Shown here piece by piece: positions 12,564 through 25,455 of a stretch of DNA of 64,000 nt (position 1 is its first letter; the number at the start of each line of letters is the position of its first letter). Source of the stretch: Lathyrus oleraceus (Eukaryota > Streptophyta > Magnoliopsida > Fabales > Fabaceae); NCBI RefSeq assembly GCF_024323335.1, contig NC_066581.1:299668536-299732535 (forward strand). Direction: 5' to 3'. A program made the translations under genes and the position numbers. Under the pieces are notes generated by a model that worked only from the letters and a program-made list of their open reading frames with translations, was not told the DNA's origin and did no database searches.

Positions 12564-12610
12564 TGCCTAAGGGTTAGGGGGGAGTATGCTCGGTAAGACA
12601 TCACGTCTTA

Positions 12611-12660
12611 TGCCTACGTATCTCATCTGGAATGAGAATCAGAGCAAGACGTAGTTCGGC
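12611..12660 (-). promoter_or_regulatory. Module I stem-loop, copy b (B, left LTR)
   Basis: Outer stem CTACGT/ACGTAG and inner stem TCTCAT/ATGAGA with loop CTGGA; ATCAGAGC lies between the stems and GTTCGG follows. The right LTR counterpart is at 44226-44275. Confidence 0.7.
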
Positions 12661-13983
12661 TAACTACGGGTTAAGTTTTGGGATGAACGACGTTACTACG
12701 CAATCTACCGGATGCTCGACCTTTGGAGACTTACTCGCCTGTAGTAGAAGGAGATAACGTGTTCTTAGGAGAAGAAAAATCAATGAGTTATTGGTGTTTT
12801 AGGGATGCTTATGCAAAAGGGGTAATGAGGATAAGACCTCATAGCTCTTAACCCTGGACAGGGTGAGCTCATGACAAAAAGTGGGGGTTCAGAAAGGTGG
12901 AACCCTCTCCACTGACCGACCGGACAAAAGATCTGGGGTTTTTGTTTTGAAGCATCGACACGTAGTGTGATCTTAAAGAACGACGCACTGAATAACGGGG
13001 GATTGACTATTGATCGCTTTTATCCGTCAATTGCCTCTTCATGGAGGTCTTTAGGCAAAAAGTAGTAAAATGCGGGAAAGATAAATGGGGTTAAGAGATC
13101 TACCACACGGATAAAGATCCGAAGCAACAGCAAATAAAGAGATAAGAAACCCAGAGATCTCTCAAGCTAGCACCATCAAAGAAAGCGAGTCAGTACAGGT
13201 AATCGGAATAAACCTCCAGGTGGTATCCCACAAATAAAGTGGAACACCAGGCAAGCCATCTCTGCAAGAGTCATATGAGCCCTCACAAAACAAAACTCAA
13301 CAAACAGGTTAGAGAAACAAGATAGGGTAATCAAGAGTTGCCCCCAAATTAAAATGTAACCACATGAATCATGCCATTAAAATTCACAAAAAGCTCACAA
13401 AAAGCAACCAAGGGTAGGAGGCCTAAACCTCTCGTCAAACAAATGCATTAAAAGGGTATCAAAAATTTCAGGTTGAAAGTATAAAGTAGTGGAAATAGGG
13501 CATACCTGATTGGGGAGGATCGATTGAAATTGAGTGGCACGGTTGGGTTTGCAAAGCAATCTTAGGGTTTATATGAGAGGGAATTGGTTCTTTGCAGATG
13601 AGTTCCCTTCAGTCTCTGGAGGTTGCTCTGAACTCTGTTAGCTCTTCTCTCACTATCTTTTTCCAGCCAGGGTAATAGGAATAGAATGACGTTTTGTTTC
13701 ACTGAAACTCTGAATTTATAACCTGATTTTTGTGGACCTGTGGGCTCAAATGAGAGAGGCCCAAGTCCAAAATTTTTCTGTTATATTTTATTTATTTATT
13801 TATTTATTATTCTTTATTTTTATTTTTTTCGTTTTTTTTTTCGTTTTCTTTTTTTGTTTTTGTTTTTTTTTCTTCGTTTTTTTATTTTTATTTTTTTAAA
13901 CACGTGGGCTTCGTCTAGCGAGCATGATAGTTCAAGAAATTCCTCTGAGCGTAGGTGATTCTGGTGGCTTTTCTTGGGACTCG

Positions 13984-14017
13984 CTAGGCGACCCATTCTG
14001 CTCGCCTAACGAGCATG
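13984..14017 (-). promoter_or_regulatory. 12-bp inverted repeat in the B LTR (left copy)
   Basis: CTCGCTAGGCGA, then a 10-nt spacer, then TCGCCTAACGAG, with one mismatch. The right LTR copy (45586-45619) is a perfect 12-bp inverted repeat. It lies in U3, between the LTR start and the T/A-rich tract. Confidence 0.7.
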
Positions 14018-14299
14018 ATAGCTCACGAACAAACTTTTGCTCCTTCAAGATTAACGTTTTGACTGACGAATAGACCCCTGTTGGAAGTAACTCAAGTCCT
14101 TCCCTTGTGTTGACTGATCATATAAATAGAACCCACAAAGTGTCTTGGATGATGTTCAAGCTTCTTGGAGCTAATCCCGATTGACATGATGAAATGCAAT
14201 GTATCTAATTCTGATTGATAATGATGAAATGCAATGTGAAATGTTAAATGACCTAAAAATGAATGCATGAATGAGGAGGGCAAATTTTGGGGTGTTACA

Positions 14300-16515
14300 G
14301 TTGCCCCTATTCAGTCATCAGCTAACCCGAGCAGTATGAAAGCGAACAACTTATCAGACAAACAGGGTGAGCTGTGATTGAATACCAAAGACAACCCGAA
14401 AATTTACGCTCTGAGAACACCACAAAAATGCTGAAATACACCGCGCTATTTATTTCTCTTCCGATCCTCTGGATGAATCTGAATCAGTCTTCTGACTTAA
14501 CCTGGAGTTTCGATCCTCTTGCTGAATCTATACTCAATTAAGTCCTCTGGTTGGATATTAATTTTGATCCTCGGGCTGGATACGGTTTTAATCTTCTGGC
14601 CAGATCTTCTTCAATCTTCTAGCTAGATCTTCTTCGATCTTCTGGCTAGATCTTCTTCGATCTTCTGGCTAGATCTTCTTCGATCTTCTGGCTAGATCTA
14701 CTTTGTTTCGATTCTATGGCTGAATCTATTCTCTTTGATTCTTTGGCTGAATCTATTTCTGGTCTTCGGGCTAGACCTGACTTCGATCTTCTGGCTAGAT
14801 CTGGATTGTTTTGATGATAAATTCCCATCATCAGGATCTCGCATCTGAGGCATGCGCTGGTTGACCTTCTTTCGAAATCTACACCCAATCTTCATGTTAG
14901 ATATGCAGCTTTGAGAATATTCTACTTTTTGGGCTTCGTACATATTCTTCAGGCTAGAACATGTTGTAACGACCCTTCAATTAGACTTTTGTCTTTTTTG
15001 AATTGCGATCCGCGAGTTGGACCCTCTTGTAGATTGATTTTCTGTTGAACTGTCAATCTACTCCTCTAGCTGGTTTGCTAGAGAAATAACGCTTGTAGGT
15101 GATTCTCTGGCTGAATCTTCAAATTGAACCTCAGGTTGGCTCATTGGAAAACGATTCTCAGGCTGAATCTTCGAAATGACCCTCATGCTGGATCACACAC
15201 ACTTGATCCTCTGGCTGAATCTCATGACTTTGGTTGTAAAGCAATTCTTCGGTCTGCTTTGAAGAACATGTTTATCAGCTTATGTGTATGCTTGATATGC
15301 ATGCAAATGCAAATGTTATGCATGGTGTAAAAAGAAATCTGCTTGGGGAAGCAAGCTCCGGTAGGGAACGGATCACTGTATCAATCCTTGAATGCACTGT
15401 GGGGAACGATCCGTCTGCCGGGACCGGGGAGCCACCGAAAATAAATCGGCTTTTTTCTGGAAAGTTGACCTTCCTGGGGAAGTATCAACTATGGAAACTT
15501 TGTTTGGCGAGGCTCTGTGAGGAGAGTCTGTGGGGAAAGCACTTCCTGGGGAAATGTCGTAGGAATCGACCTTTGCTGGGGATGTGAACTTGCTAATCAT
15601 CCTCAGGCTGAGGATCCAAACAAATCTGTTAAAAGATAATCTGTTGGGGAATGAGATGAACACTGGGAACACCACCCTCTTGTCTGTTGGGTATGCAACT
15701 ACTCCGCTGTTGCCAGGGATACAAGGTGCATCTCTACTGGGGGACATGCTCTGCTGAGGAGAGCCTTTGTCAACCGCTTGGGGATGAGGATTCATGACTT
15801 GGCATCCAGTTCTTGTGACCTGCAATCACACACGTATGTTCCGGGGGAATTACTCGGTTTGAATTCACCGTCCGGGATTAAGCACATTCAAAGCAATTTT
15901 AAATGTTTTCCTGTGCAAATCATCTGCAAAAGCCACCATTATATTCAGACACAATATGTTTCATCAAGAATTCAGACATCTTCTGCAAACAAACTGATAA
16001 ATGAAAAATAAAGAGGCTCTTTAACTGAAAAATTTGTGCCAGGAATAGGCGAGTACATCAGGAAGCTGATCCCTGAAAAGAGGCGATCGTTGTAATTTGA
16101 ACAAAAGAAACTATCCTAATGGCAATGTGGATACGGGGTCCCACTGAGTTTCGACTCTGCTATGGCTCGTATGACCTCAAGACGCTCTGCTCATCTTGCT
16201 TTCTGAAGTGGATGATTAGTCGATCCTTAACCTTCGAAGATTGTCGGATTGAACGAAACGGTGATATAACACGGATGAACTTAGACTGCAGTCATTCGCT
16301 TATTCCCTCTTTTGCATGGACCGCCCTTTTGGGTTTTCAATCCACCGGGATACCCTTTTTTGCCTGAGCCGCCCTTTTGGGTTTTCGACTCACCGGGTGT
16401 ACTCTTTTTTTTTTATATCCCTAATTTTTGCCCGAACCTCTTTATTCTTTTTTTTTGTTCGTCGAGATGCCCTTTTTTGCCTGGACTATTTTTTTTATCG
16501 TCCATCGGGTCTATT
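14300..16515 (-). other. Element B 3' untranslated region with polypurine tract
   Basis: No supported coding frame. Next to the LTR, the element strand reads GAATAGGGGCAAC|TGTAACACC, the likely polypurine tract; F has nearly the same sequence at its own LTR. The region holds degenerate repeats of GATCTTCTGGCTAGATC (14570-14810) and, on the plus strand, many TGGGGAA motifs (15340-15590, 15640-15790). ORFs at 14646-14943 and 15282-15825 arise from these repeats. Confidence 0.65.
14597..14699 (+). repeat. 23-bp tandem repeat in the B 3' untranslated region
   Basis: TGGCTAGATCTTCTTCGATCTTC recurs with a 23-bp period (starts at 14643, 14666 and 14689), with degenerate copies before and after. Similar GATCCTCTGGCTGAATC units continue to about 15240. 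Confidence 0.75.
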
Positions 16516-17897
16516 TTATGCGAAGTATTTTTTAACTGCCTCTGAGTTGACAGGGGATGAGGAGTCTTCGCCATCCATGGTTGTTAGCATCAAAGCTCCG
16601 CCAGAGAAAACTCTTTTAACCACATATGGACCCTCATAGTTCGGTGTCCATTTGCCCCTGTGATCTGTGTTGGGAGGAAGAATTCTTTTGAGTACCAATT
16701 CACCGACTTGACACTCCCGAGGGCGTACTTTCAGATCAAATGCTCTCTTCATCCATCTCTGATATAGTTGGCCATGGCATATAGCTGCTAGTCTCTTTTC
16801 CTCAACTACATCCAGGGTTTTAATCCGTAGGTTAATGGCTTCCTCAAGTCCTAGGATACAAGCTTCGTATTCGGCTTCATTGTTGGTGCAGGGAAAAGTT
16901 ACTCTGGCACAAAATGGCATATGAACCCCCTCCGGCGTGATCAACACTACACCAACTCCGTGACCATTGACGTTGATCGCCCCATCAAACATCATAATCC
17001 ATTTGGATTCAGGGTCAGGCCCCTCCTCCGGGAGTGGTTCCTCACAATCTTTCGATTTGAGAAACATGATATCCTCATCAGGAAAGTCAAACCTCATAGG
17101 TTGGTAATCATCAATCGGTTGCTCTACAAGATAGTCTGACAGGACACTTCCTTTGATGGCTTTTCGTGAAGTGTATTGGATGTCATACTCCGTCAGTATC
17201 ATTTGCCACCTAGCAACCCTTCCGGTAAGCGCTGGCTTTTCAAAAATATACTTGACTGGATCCATCTTTGATATCAATAGAGTTGTGTGAGTCAACATAT
17301 ACTGTCTTAGTCGGCGAGCAGCCCATGCCAAAGCGCAACAAGTTTTCTCGAGCAGTGAGTATCTTTGCTCACAGTCGGTAAACTTTTTGCTAAGGTAGTA
17401 TATTGCATGCTCTTTTCGACCTGACTCGTCATGCTGACCGAGCACACAACCCATTGACCTTTCTAACACAATCAAGTACATGATCAACGGTCTTCCCTCT
17501 ACTGGAGGCATTAGAATCGGAGGCTCCTGGAAATACTCTTTTATCCTTTCAAAAACTTTCTAACAATCATCATTCCAACTGACCTCTTGCTCTTTTCTCA
17601 GCATTTTGAACAATGGCCCGCATGTGGCTGTAAGATTAGATATGAACCTTGAAATGTAGTTCAATCTGCCCAGGAAGCCACGAACCTCTCTGTCTGTCAT
17701 CTTTGGTACCAATGTTGACGGTCTCAATCACCTCCTAATAAGGTGTAATAGCTCGGTCCTCCTGTTTCAACAACCTGGCTAGCTCTTCAGGCAATTCACA
17801 ATCTTCCTCAACCCCTTCTTCGGCTTGATAGATAGGATTGTCGAAGTCATACTTGGCCATAGCAGTGTCGTTAGCAGTGAGATCCGGGTGATCATCT
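16516..17897 (-). pseudogene. Element B pol, deleted for RT core and integrase core
   Basis: From the intron end (17898) the protein begins with a linker containing AKYDFDNPIYQAEEG and ELARLLKQEDRAI, then jumps near 17705-17712 from ETVNIGTK straight into the thumb region (LNYISRF-like). The whole RT finger/palm region with YVDD is missing. An open frame then covers RPLIMYLIVLERSMGCVLGQ and the first part of RNase H (MMFDGAINVNGHG, EAEYEACILGLEEA). A second jump at about 16806 joins INLRIKTLDV to VEEKRLAAICHGQLYQ of the integrase C-terminus, removing the last RNase H Asp and the integrase zinc and catalytic parts. It ends VKKYFA at 16516. It cannot supply RT or integrase. Confidence 0.85.
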
Positions 17898-18162
17898 CTG
17901 CATGATGGAGGATCATGCTTTACCTTAAAACGAGGTTTTTTGGAAAGACAACGGAGAAGAAACATTGCCATTTTTATCGTAAAAGTAAAAAATAATTGAA
18001 AGAAAGAGAACACAAAATTGTTTGCAAAAGCTGTCCTTTATTGATGATGAAAATAATTGTGAAATGTAACTAAATGGATGGCCCTACAGATGAGTCATTA
18101 CACCTTGGGCAAAGTGTAAGACTTTATTATGCATGTAATAAAAGGAAAACAATAAAAATTAC
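17898..18162 (-). other. Element B intron between gag-pro and pol
   Basis: About 265 nt. The donor on the element strand is AAAGA|GTAATTTTT, with TAA of the donor acting as the gag-pro stop. The acceptor is ATCATGCAG|AGATGATC. Joining GA to AGATGATCAC restores an open frame (EDDHPDLTAND). Confidence 0.75.
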
Positions 18163-20532
18163 TCTTTCAGTAGAGTAACCTGGACGACTTTTTCGGACGA
18201 CCAATTGTTCAGCTTTTCTCCCGGGACACACGGGCGAATCCAGCTATCTAAGTCACAGTCACTGTCAGCCTTGTCTTCATCTGCAACATTGACGATGTGG
18301 GGAGAAACCAAACCCCCGCTGGAGAAAGTACATGCTTCATTCTTCTGAGACCCTAGAGTATACCCCAATCCAAACTTATCTTCTTTGATGATTGGTTCCA
18401 CAAATTTTCCCCAGCCTTGGGCATTACCAGTTTTAACCATTTCGACAGCCTGCTTGTATGAAGAGATAGAAGTCCCGACCTCCTCGGACTTATGTGAAAA
18501 GATAGCTTCGGGCGCGACCTCACTGATGTTTATGGCTTCGAAGCCCTGACACAACATCTCATGCATCTCGTCATCCATCTCCACATACTTAAATGTAGAC
18601 AGGTGGCTAACAAAAATATCCTCTTCACCACAGACAGTGACGACCTGACTTTCTAGTTCATACATGAGCTTCTGGTGGAGGGTAGAAGTAACAGCACCGA
18701 CAGCATGAATCCAGGGCCGACCTAGCAGACAGTTATAGGCAGGCTGGATATCCATCACATAAAAGGTGCTCTTGAACACCTGCGGTCCAATCTTAACTGG
18801 CAACTCAACTTCGCCAAAAACAGCTCTCTTAGAGCCATCAAAAGCCCTCACAACTAAGTTACTTGGCCTCAGGATGATGCCATCGCAATCCAACTTCATT
18901 AAGGCTTTCTTTGGAAGAACATTCAGAGAAGAGCCTGTATCAACCAAAACATGGGAAAGCACCACCCCTTTGCATTCCATTATGATATGCAAGGCTTTGT
19001 TGTGATTCCTTCCCTCAGATGTCAGGTCATAGTCGGTGAAACCTAGCCCATGGCTAACGTTTACATTTGAAACTACCGACTCCAGCTGGTTAACAGTTAT
19101 CTCTGGTGGAACATAGGCCATATTTAGTACTTTCAACAAGGCTGCTCTGTGAGCCTCAGAGCACATCAATAATGAGAGAATGGAGATCTTTGAGGGTGTC
19201 TGATTTAGCTGGTCGACTACCTTGTAGTCACTTTTCTTGATAATCCTCATAAACTCATCCACTTCCTTCTCGAATGCGGTCTTAGGAGGAGCTTCCTCAG
19301 TAGTAACCTCTTCGGTGGCTACCTATTTTCCTTTAGCCTTGGCAGCTGCCTCAGCTTCAGTATTCGTGCACAATGTTGATGGTGCAAATAGGCGTCCACT
19401 GCGGGTGAAGCCACCAACTCCTCCAACATTGTCTACGGCGGAGCTACCAATGTCAAAGTCTTCTTCATTAACTTTCCGCCCCTGGAAGTAGATATCAGCC
19501 CCATAGTGCCACGAGATAGCACTGTCTTTCTCATACGGAACAGGTCCTGGTACCGTGATGGTGACCGGACTAACCAAAGTCGGTTGAGGGCTGTCAAATT
19601 GAAATGTAACTGGTGTTGGACTTTCGATGTTCACCGTTGTTGGTTCCGTACTTTCTGGGAAATATATTGTTGTCGGAGCGGGTCTCTCGGGAACATATAT
19701 TTCTTCAGGAGTGAAATAAATCGTCATTGTCGACACATCATTCTTCACTGGACGGGTCTGATCGAACTGAAGACAACCTTCATCTATCAGTTGCTGAATA
19801 CCCGTTTTCAAACTGCCACATTCGTTCTCGGCAGCTTGACAATTTCTGCACTCTTCCCCACAGCCTAGGAAAATCTGTCCTTTCAAAAGTCAGTCTTTGA
19901 CTACCGATAGTGAAGTCTTCACTTTAGTCACATCAGAAACCAAGTTCAAAATTTCCCCGCTATCAACAACATTAATCCTTTGCCCGCCGTGGGCTGGCAT
20001 CGGGTTTTGGATAACATTAGGCACCGGAGAAAAATTGATAGCCTTGGCGTCTCTCAAATCTTGCACCTTTAGCTGGAGAGCCTTGCAATTATCTGTAGTA
20101 TGGCCAGGTGCGTTGGAGTGAAAAGCACATCTGGCGTTGACATCATAACCTCTAGGAAAATTACTGGGATCGATTGGTGGGGCCAGAGTTCTCAACGTAA
20201 CCAGATTCATGTCAATCAGCCTGGGAAGTAACACAGAATAAGGCATTGGGATTGGCTCAATGACCCGGTCCGTCTGCCTTGGACGTTGTTGATAGTGTCT
20301 CGGCTGACCCAGGTTGCCTCCTAGTTGTTGATTGTTGTACCTGGGTTGCGGATGATACTACGGTTGTTGTTGCTGTTGAGGAGCAGGTGTTGGAATAGTG
20401 ACTGCGACCACTTGACCTTGATAATAATTAGGGCGTCCTCTGCCCCTGCCTCTGCCGGCATACACAACGCTTGTCTCGCCTTCTCTTCTTCGCTGACCGT
20501 TACCAGCAAACGGTTTCTTGGAACCTGATGAG
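18163..20532 (-). pseudogene. Element B gag C-terminus and protease
   Basis: Almost open from the E insertion to the intron. Gag basic part SGSKKPFAGNGQRRREGE, Gly/Arg-rich GRGRGRGRP, Gln-rich tract, knuckle ARCAFHSNAPGHTTDNC (about 20100-20150), a Thr/Pro-rich linker, then protease with DTGSSLNVLPKKAL (about 18900-18955) and YNCLLGRPWIHAVGAV. Only three nonsense positions are seen (near 20357, 19887 and 19322), each a TAG or TGA. Together with 24346-25455 it would be a working Gag-protease if these were sense. It ends VQVTLLKE at the intron donor. Confidence 0.85.
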
Positions 20533-20724
20533 TGTCGCATTCGCGAAAAAACAACCGGCGATGCTCAAATAAAAACACAACACAGAGCCGCCACTGCGCG
20601 TTATTTATCCCAAAATAGGGAAAGGAAACGCTCAGAGAAACCTGGAAAGGAAATGGTCTCGCGACCAAAGAGAAAGGGTAAGGGAGTCGGTTACGCAAGG
20701 GGAAGGTATTAGCACCCCTCACGT

Positions 20725-20740
20725 CCGTCGTACTCGACAG
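20725..20740 (-). promoter_or_regulatory. Module II hairpin, loop AGTA (E)
   Basis: Element-strand CTGTCG-AGTA-CGACGG, six pairs including one G-U. Confidence 0.7.
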
Positions 20741-20845
20741 GATCCACGTTCTAAAATAAAGAATAGGTTGCTAAAACATCACACACACACACAGGGAACG
20801 CAGGTGGGGTTAGGAGAAGGGAGCTCGATAGGACATCGCGTCCTA

Positions 20846-20893
20846 TGCCTACATATCTCGTCTGGAACGAGAATCAGAGCCGCTGTAGTTCGG
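20846..20893 (-). promoter_or_regulatory. Module I stem-loop (E, copy a)
   Basis: Outer stem CTACA/TGTAG and inner stem TCTCGT/ACGAGA with loop CTGGA. Relative to B the inner stem has a paired change (A-T to G-C) and the outer stem another. Copies b and c at 21129-21173 and 21383-21428 have outer stem CTACAT/ATGTAG. Confidence 0.7.
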
Positions 20894-21101
20894 CTTACGC
20901 ACGCCAAACAACACAAAACACACCAACAGATGGCAAACATGGAGCCCGACAACCACTAGATGGAATTACGTCAGCATCCGAACCAAAACACGCACAAAAC
21001 GGCAAACGTGGAGCCCGACTGCCAATCACTGGACTTACGTCGGCATCCGAACCAAACACACAGTCAGATAACAAGTAAACACACGCAAAAAAGAAAAAGG
21101 T

Positions 21102-21445
21102 TGCCCGGAGTGGTCTCGCACGACCACCTGCCTACATACCTCGTCTGGAACAAGGATCAGGGCGATGTAGTTCCCCCTAAAGGGAAAGAAAGAACATGCA
21201 AACTAGTAGGGAGTCGGGAACTCGAGCCTACAAGTCATCAAGCAAGCCAGAAGAGACGCTGAGACGTCAGGAGAAATGACACACACAGACTAACAGGGAG
21301 TCGGGAACTCGAGCCTGATAGCTGCCAAACAAAACACACGCAAAAAAGAAAAGGGTGCCCGGAGTGGTCTCGCACGACCACCTGCCTACATACCTCGTCT
21401 GGAACAAGGATCAGGGCGATGTAGTTCCCCCTCAAGGGAAAGAAA
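21102..21445 (-). repeat. Direct duplication of about 254 bp period in LTR E
   Basis: TGCCCGGAGTGGTCTCGCAC and the following 75 bp or so occur at 21102 and 21356. Each copy carries a Module I stem-loop. Confidence 0.8.
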
Positions 21446-24345
21446 ATCTAGCCAAAAACCACGGGAAGACACACTACCAGGGAGCTGTACTCGAGCCTAG
21501 TGTTGTCATGCATCATTACCCTACGTTGAGGTTTCTACCTACTTGCACAATTGCAAACTAATCCTATCCAGGAAAGAAGCAAGCATACAAGCATACAGAT
21601 CAAAGCAAGCATTTCAAGCAAACATGTCAAACAAATATTCACATAGCACACACTATAACCAGTCAAGTGGGCTCAAACAATGGGTTTGACTGCCGAAGCA
21701 AGCCATCTGTACATGGGTATTATTCGCTCTTAACCTTGCCATTACGAGGCTAAGGTGAAGCAGATGAAAAGGTGAAGTGAGGATGAGACCTCACAGCTCT
21801 TATCCCTGACCAGGGAGAGCTTTTAGACAAAGGAGCGTGGGTCCAGAATGGAGGGACCCTTCTACGCTCAAAGACTCTGACTCGATTGTGCAACAGCACA
21901 AGATCTTGGGTTTGTGTCCCAATGCCTCAACACACAGCCGTGTGAGCAGAGGGACGACTCACAGAATAGTGGGGGATAGATTGCATATCCCTTTGATCCA
22001 CCAATTGCCTCTTAGAGGACTTCACCTGCTTAGGCACAATATTAAACAATCACAAGCATCGCCTCTTAAGGAGGACTTCAGACAGTTTGCCCGGCCAAAT
22101 AACAGACCGGGTCTCCAGACTACATGAAGAATAGAAGTCCTACCTCAAGTGGTTCAAAAACCAAGCAGCAGCAAGCAAGTTCTTAAAGAACTGTAAGCAA
22201 CTAAATGTACCTGAAAACAATCAAGCATCATCAGTACTCAGACAGACAACAATGAACAGCAAATGTTAATCAGTCAGACTATACAAACAACACAAGCACA
22301 TAAATGCAAGCTACAAGCTCAAGCTCAAGCTTCACATCCTACAAAACAAAATCATGTTAGTTCTCCACATCAAACAATCTCAATTTAATTGACTTGGTTC
22401 AATCTCCTTGAGCATTGTGCTTTTCATCCTGAAAAATCAAGCAAATGTGAGAAACAAGACCACTAGGCCAAGCCTAGGGTCCAAAAGAGAGAAAAAATTC
22501 TAAACAGCAAGCAATTCTCAACCAAAACCAAATTAATACAAATAGAAAGCAAATGCAATTGATCCCATGTTTATATCATTCACCATATTCATTTCATGAC
22601 CAAAACAAGTCAAACTAGGTCAAACATAACACCAAACATCCAAACAGAACTATTGCATTCAATTCCACATCAAAACAATTCCAAAAATCCTCAAATAATT
22701 TACACCTAAACAGGACATATTCAAGGTATAGCATGTCAATTTTCAGCTCAATTGGACAAAAGGAACTATGTCAATGAAAATCAAGAAAAACAGACACAAT
22801 TATTCAAGCCAAACCATGACATCAACACATGCATTCACTTCAAAAATTCATAAATCAATGAAAACAGTTAATAAATGAATGGGACCAAAACAGGGATGTC
22901 CTACAATGTGTCTACAACCATCATACCAAATTTCATCATCATCCAATACCATATGAGCATTTCACAAAGATATTCCAAACATATGTCACATGAACTTGCA
23001 CATTTGACCAACAGAGATGAAAAATACCAATCAAATTGAAAATTCCACATAAAAATCCAGAAATATTCACATAGCATCTTAACATGTTAATGAACATCCA
23101 TGCAAAATTTCAAGTCAAACCATCAAGCATAAGTCATGAAAATAAATCCAGAAAGATGACCTAACTAGGTGTGACACAAATTGTCACACCTAGATTCAAA
23201 AATTCATAACTCAATCATCAGGTATCCAAAATTCACAAAATGTACATGTAAATCACCATTAGCATGTCTACAATTATCACAAAAATTTTCAAGCATTTAT
23301 TTTAAGGCATGAGAATTTCACAATGGAAATGGCAAAATGTGTCAAAATATACCATAAGTCAAACATTCATAGACCAAACCAATTTTTTACCAAGCACAAC
23401 TTGCAAATTCATGTCCATAAAATTCTACAGGGAATTTGGAATCCATAGAAAAAATCCTCACATTTTTTGGACTTTCCAATTATTTTTTATGAATTTTTTA
23501 AGGTGTTTATGATTTTTTAATAATTATTTGAATATATTATAAATTAATTGAATTCATTAATGGCAATTGTGTAAATACATCAAACAGTGGCGCGGTAAAC
23601 AGCATTTTTAAACATTTGAACGAAAACACGGATCAAAAGCTGTTCTTCAACCTTTTTTTTTTCCAGAAATTGCCAGCAACCACATGAACATGAAGAACAC
23701 GAAACCTTCACCAAAATCCACAAATGGATAGGCGTTGGAAAGGTCTAACTCTTAGGATTCTAAATATCAACATGATTTCGTCCAATTCCTCCTAAATCCT
23801 TCGAATCGAGCAAACTAGGTTTTGGCATTCTACCTAAAATTCAACATAACTTCCTCTATGTTTATCCGTTTTACAAACCACTCACATCATTGAACTCTAC
23901 ATCAAACAAGCTATACAACGCATATGACCAATTGAAAAAACATGAAACTCGAATTCTGACCTTAATTTTGAAGACAGTGTTGATTTTGATGTTTCAAGGC
24001 CTGTAGGTCCAAAACAGATACAGAACAAGCTTCAAGAAGGTGAATGATATGATCAGGTTCGAGTGAATCAGCTTCTAATGCACGAAATCTTGATTCACCA
24101 TTGATGGAGCTCACATGAACAGTTGCGATTTGAAGCTCTTTTCAATCCACTTTCCAAAAACAGTTGAAGATGATGATGAATGGAGATCAACACAAAAAGA
24201 ATCTTCGAATTTGATCAAGAATTGAGATAATGGCTTGCACAATGTAACCACATGATATGCAATATGCAATGCCTAATGACCTAAAAATGATATGCAATAT
24301 GTTATGCTAGTCCCAAGAGAGGAGGGCAAATTTTGAGGTGTTACA

Positions 24346-25455
24346 ATGAGCTGGAAGCACTGTTGTCTTGAATTCGGCCCATCTTCAACAGACTCTCGAT
24401 CCTTTCTCCAGCAATTACTATCTCTGCAAAGCTGATTGACGGGCAAGCAGCCAATCTCTCAATATAATTGCCTTGAAGAGTGTTCATGAACATGTCCGCC
24501 ATCTCCCTTTCAGACATAGGGGGTTGGATGGACGCGGCAATTTGTCTCCAACGCTGAGTATATTCTCTAAAGGTCTCCTTGGCAGTCTGAGACATTCCTT
24601 GCAACAAGGTCCGATTCGGAGCCAAGTCCAAGTTGTATTGATATTGCTTGACAAAAGCCTCTGCCAAGTCTTTCCAGCTCTTGATGGTAGTACGAGACAA
24701 ATGAGAATACCATTCACGAGAAGCTCCAGTTAGACTGTCTTCAAAATAGTACATCCACAGCTTTTCATCTTCAGTGTGAGCTCCCAACCTTCCCAAATAA
24801 GATTGGAGATGAGTGCGCGGGCAAGAAGCCCCGTTGTATTTCTCAAAAGTAGGGGGTTTGAACTTGTGAGGAATCCTTACTCCCTGAACCAGACCAAGAT
24901 TTGTGACATCAGAACCTAAGGAATTTTGAGACTCCAAAGATTTGAGCTTCTCAACAAGCTCATCCATACGGCGAGTGGTCTCGTGGGCTTCGTCGTGCAC
25001 AGAGAATTGATCATACTGATAATCTTCAGTAACGGGGCGCCCGTTAATCCGAATTCCTTGATTCACATTGTACCTTCCGCCAATGCCATTTCCAATATTC
25101 CCCGTGTTGCCAACATTACTCGGGTTTCCATCAGCATTTGCGTTACCCGCGTTACCAGCGTTCACAGGGTTATCAGCGTTCCCAGGGTTACTAGGGTTCC
25201 CCTCAACATTTGGTATCTCTACCTCTGGATCGGGCCTCGGTTTCTCAACCAATTCCCTCAGCTTCTCCTGGCCTTCTGCCATACCAGTCATCAATGTCAT
25301 GAATTGATCCATCCTTTCACGCATATCAGCCAACTCTTTCTGTACCTGGTCCATCGCTAGTTGCAGACGATTTTCCTTTGTCGGGTACCTCTGGACTCGC
25401 TTGGGACCAATAATGCCTGATACAAGGAACAAACATTAGACACTGCGGTGACACC
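24346..25455 (-). pseudogene. Element B Gag, N-terminal and core part
   Basis: An open frame of about 360 codons from near 25432. Basic start GPKRVQRYPTKENRLQ, heptad-rich DQVQKELADMRERMDQFM, an Asn/Gly-rich low-complexity stretch, FKPPTFEKYNGASCPRTHL, and the intact Gag core (FEDSLTGASREWYSHL, FVKQYQYNLDLAPNR, REYTQRWRQIAASIQPP). The downstream end is interrupted by solo LTR E at 24345. A TAA lies just upstream of the frame and no convincing ATG is in frame, so the start is uncertain; it may depend on a splice at 25455 or have been lost. Among the three gags here this has the most complete core. Confidence 0.85.

Larger units (their letters stand above)
12190..14299 (-). repeat. Element B 3' LTR (left copy)
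   Basis: A 2110-bp LTR. On the element strand it starts TGTAACACCCC (14299) and ends with ...TTATGACA (12190). Closely similar along its length to 43801-45905 (2105 bp). Contents: two Module I stem-loops (12514-12563, 12611-12660), an AGTA hairpin (12394-12409), a PBS-like AGAGTCGCCACC (12241-12252, plus strand) and a T-rich plus-strand tract at 13780-13900. ORFs across the T-rich tract are not genes. Confidence 0.93.
20533..24345 (-). mobile_element. Element E: solo LTR in gag of B
   Basis: A 3813-bp LTR with no internal region, flanked by the perfect 5-bp duplication ATGAG (20528-20532 and 24346-24350). The element strand starts TGTAACACCTC and ends AATGCGACA, so orientation is minus. It splits B Gag between QDNSASSS and SGSKKPF. 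It contains Module I at 20846-20893, 21129-21173 and 21383-21428, an AGTA hairpin at 20725-20740, and a direct duplication (starts 21102 and 21356). ORFs inside it are not supported. Solo LTRs normally arise by recombination between the two LTRs of one element. Confidence 0.92.

Noticed and set aside
12262..12604. Minus-strand ORFs in LTR B near the stem-loops
   Set aside because: Conservation follows base pairing and not codons, and the frames are not kept in E or F.
13740..13958. Phe/Leu-rich ORF (also at 45347-45634), membrane-protein-like
   Set aside because: It is translation of a T-rich tract inside the LTR of B.
14646..15825. Several overlapping ORFs in the 3' region of B
   Set aside because: They come from the repeated GATCTTCTGGCTAGATC and TGGGGAA motifs; no family resemblance and no consistent frame.
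24926..25360. Plus-strand ORFs rich in Pro, Val and Ser
   Set aside because: They are antisense to the Asn/Gly-rich part of B Gag, whose minus-strand frame is open and recognisable.
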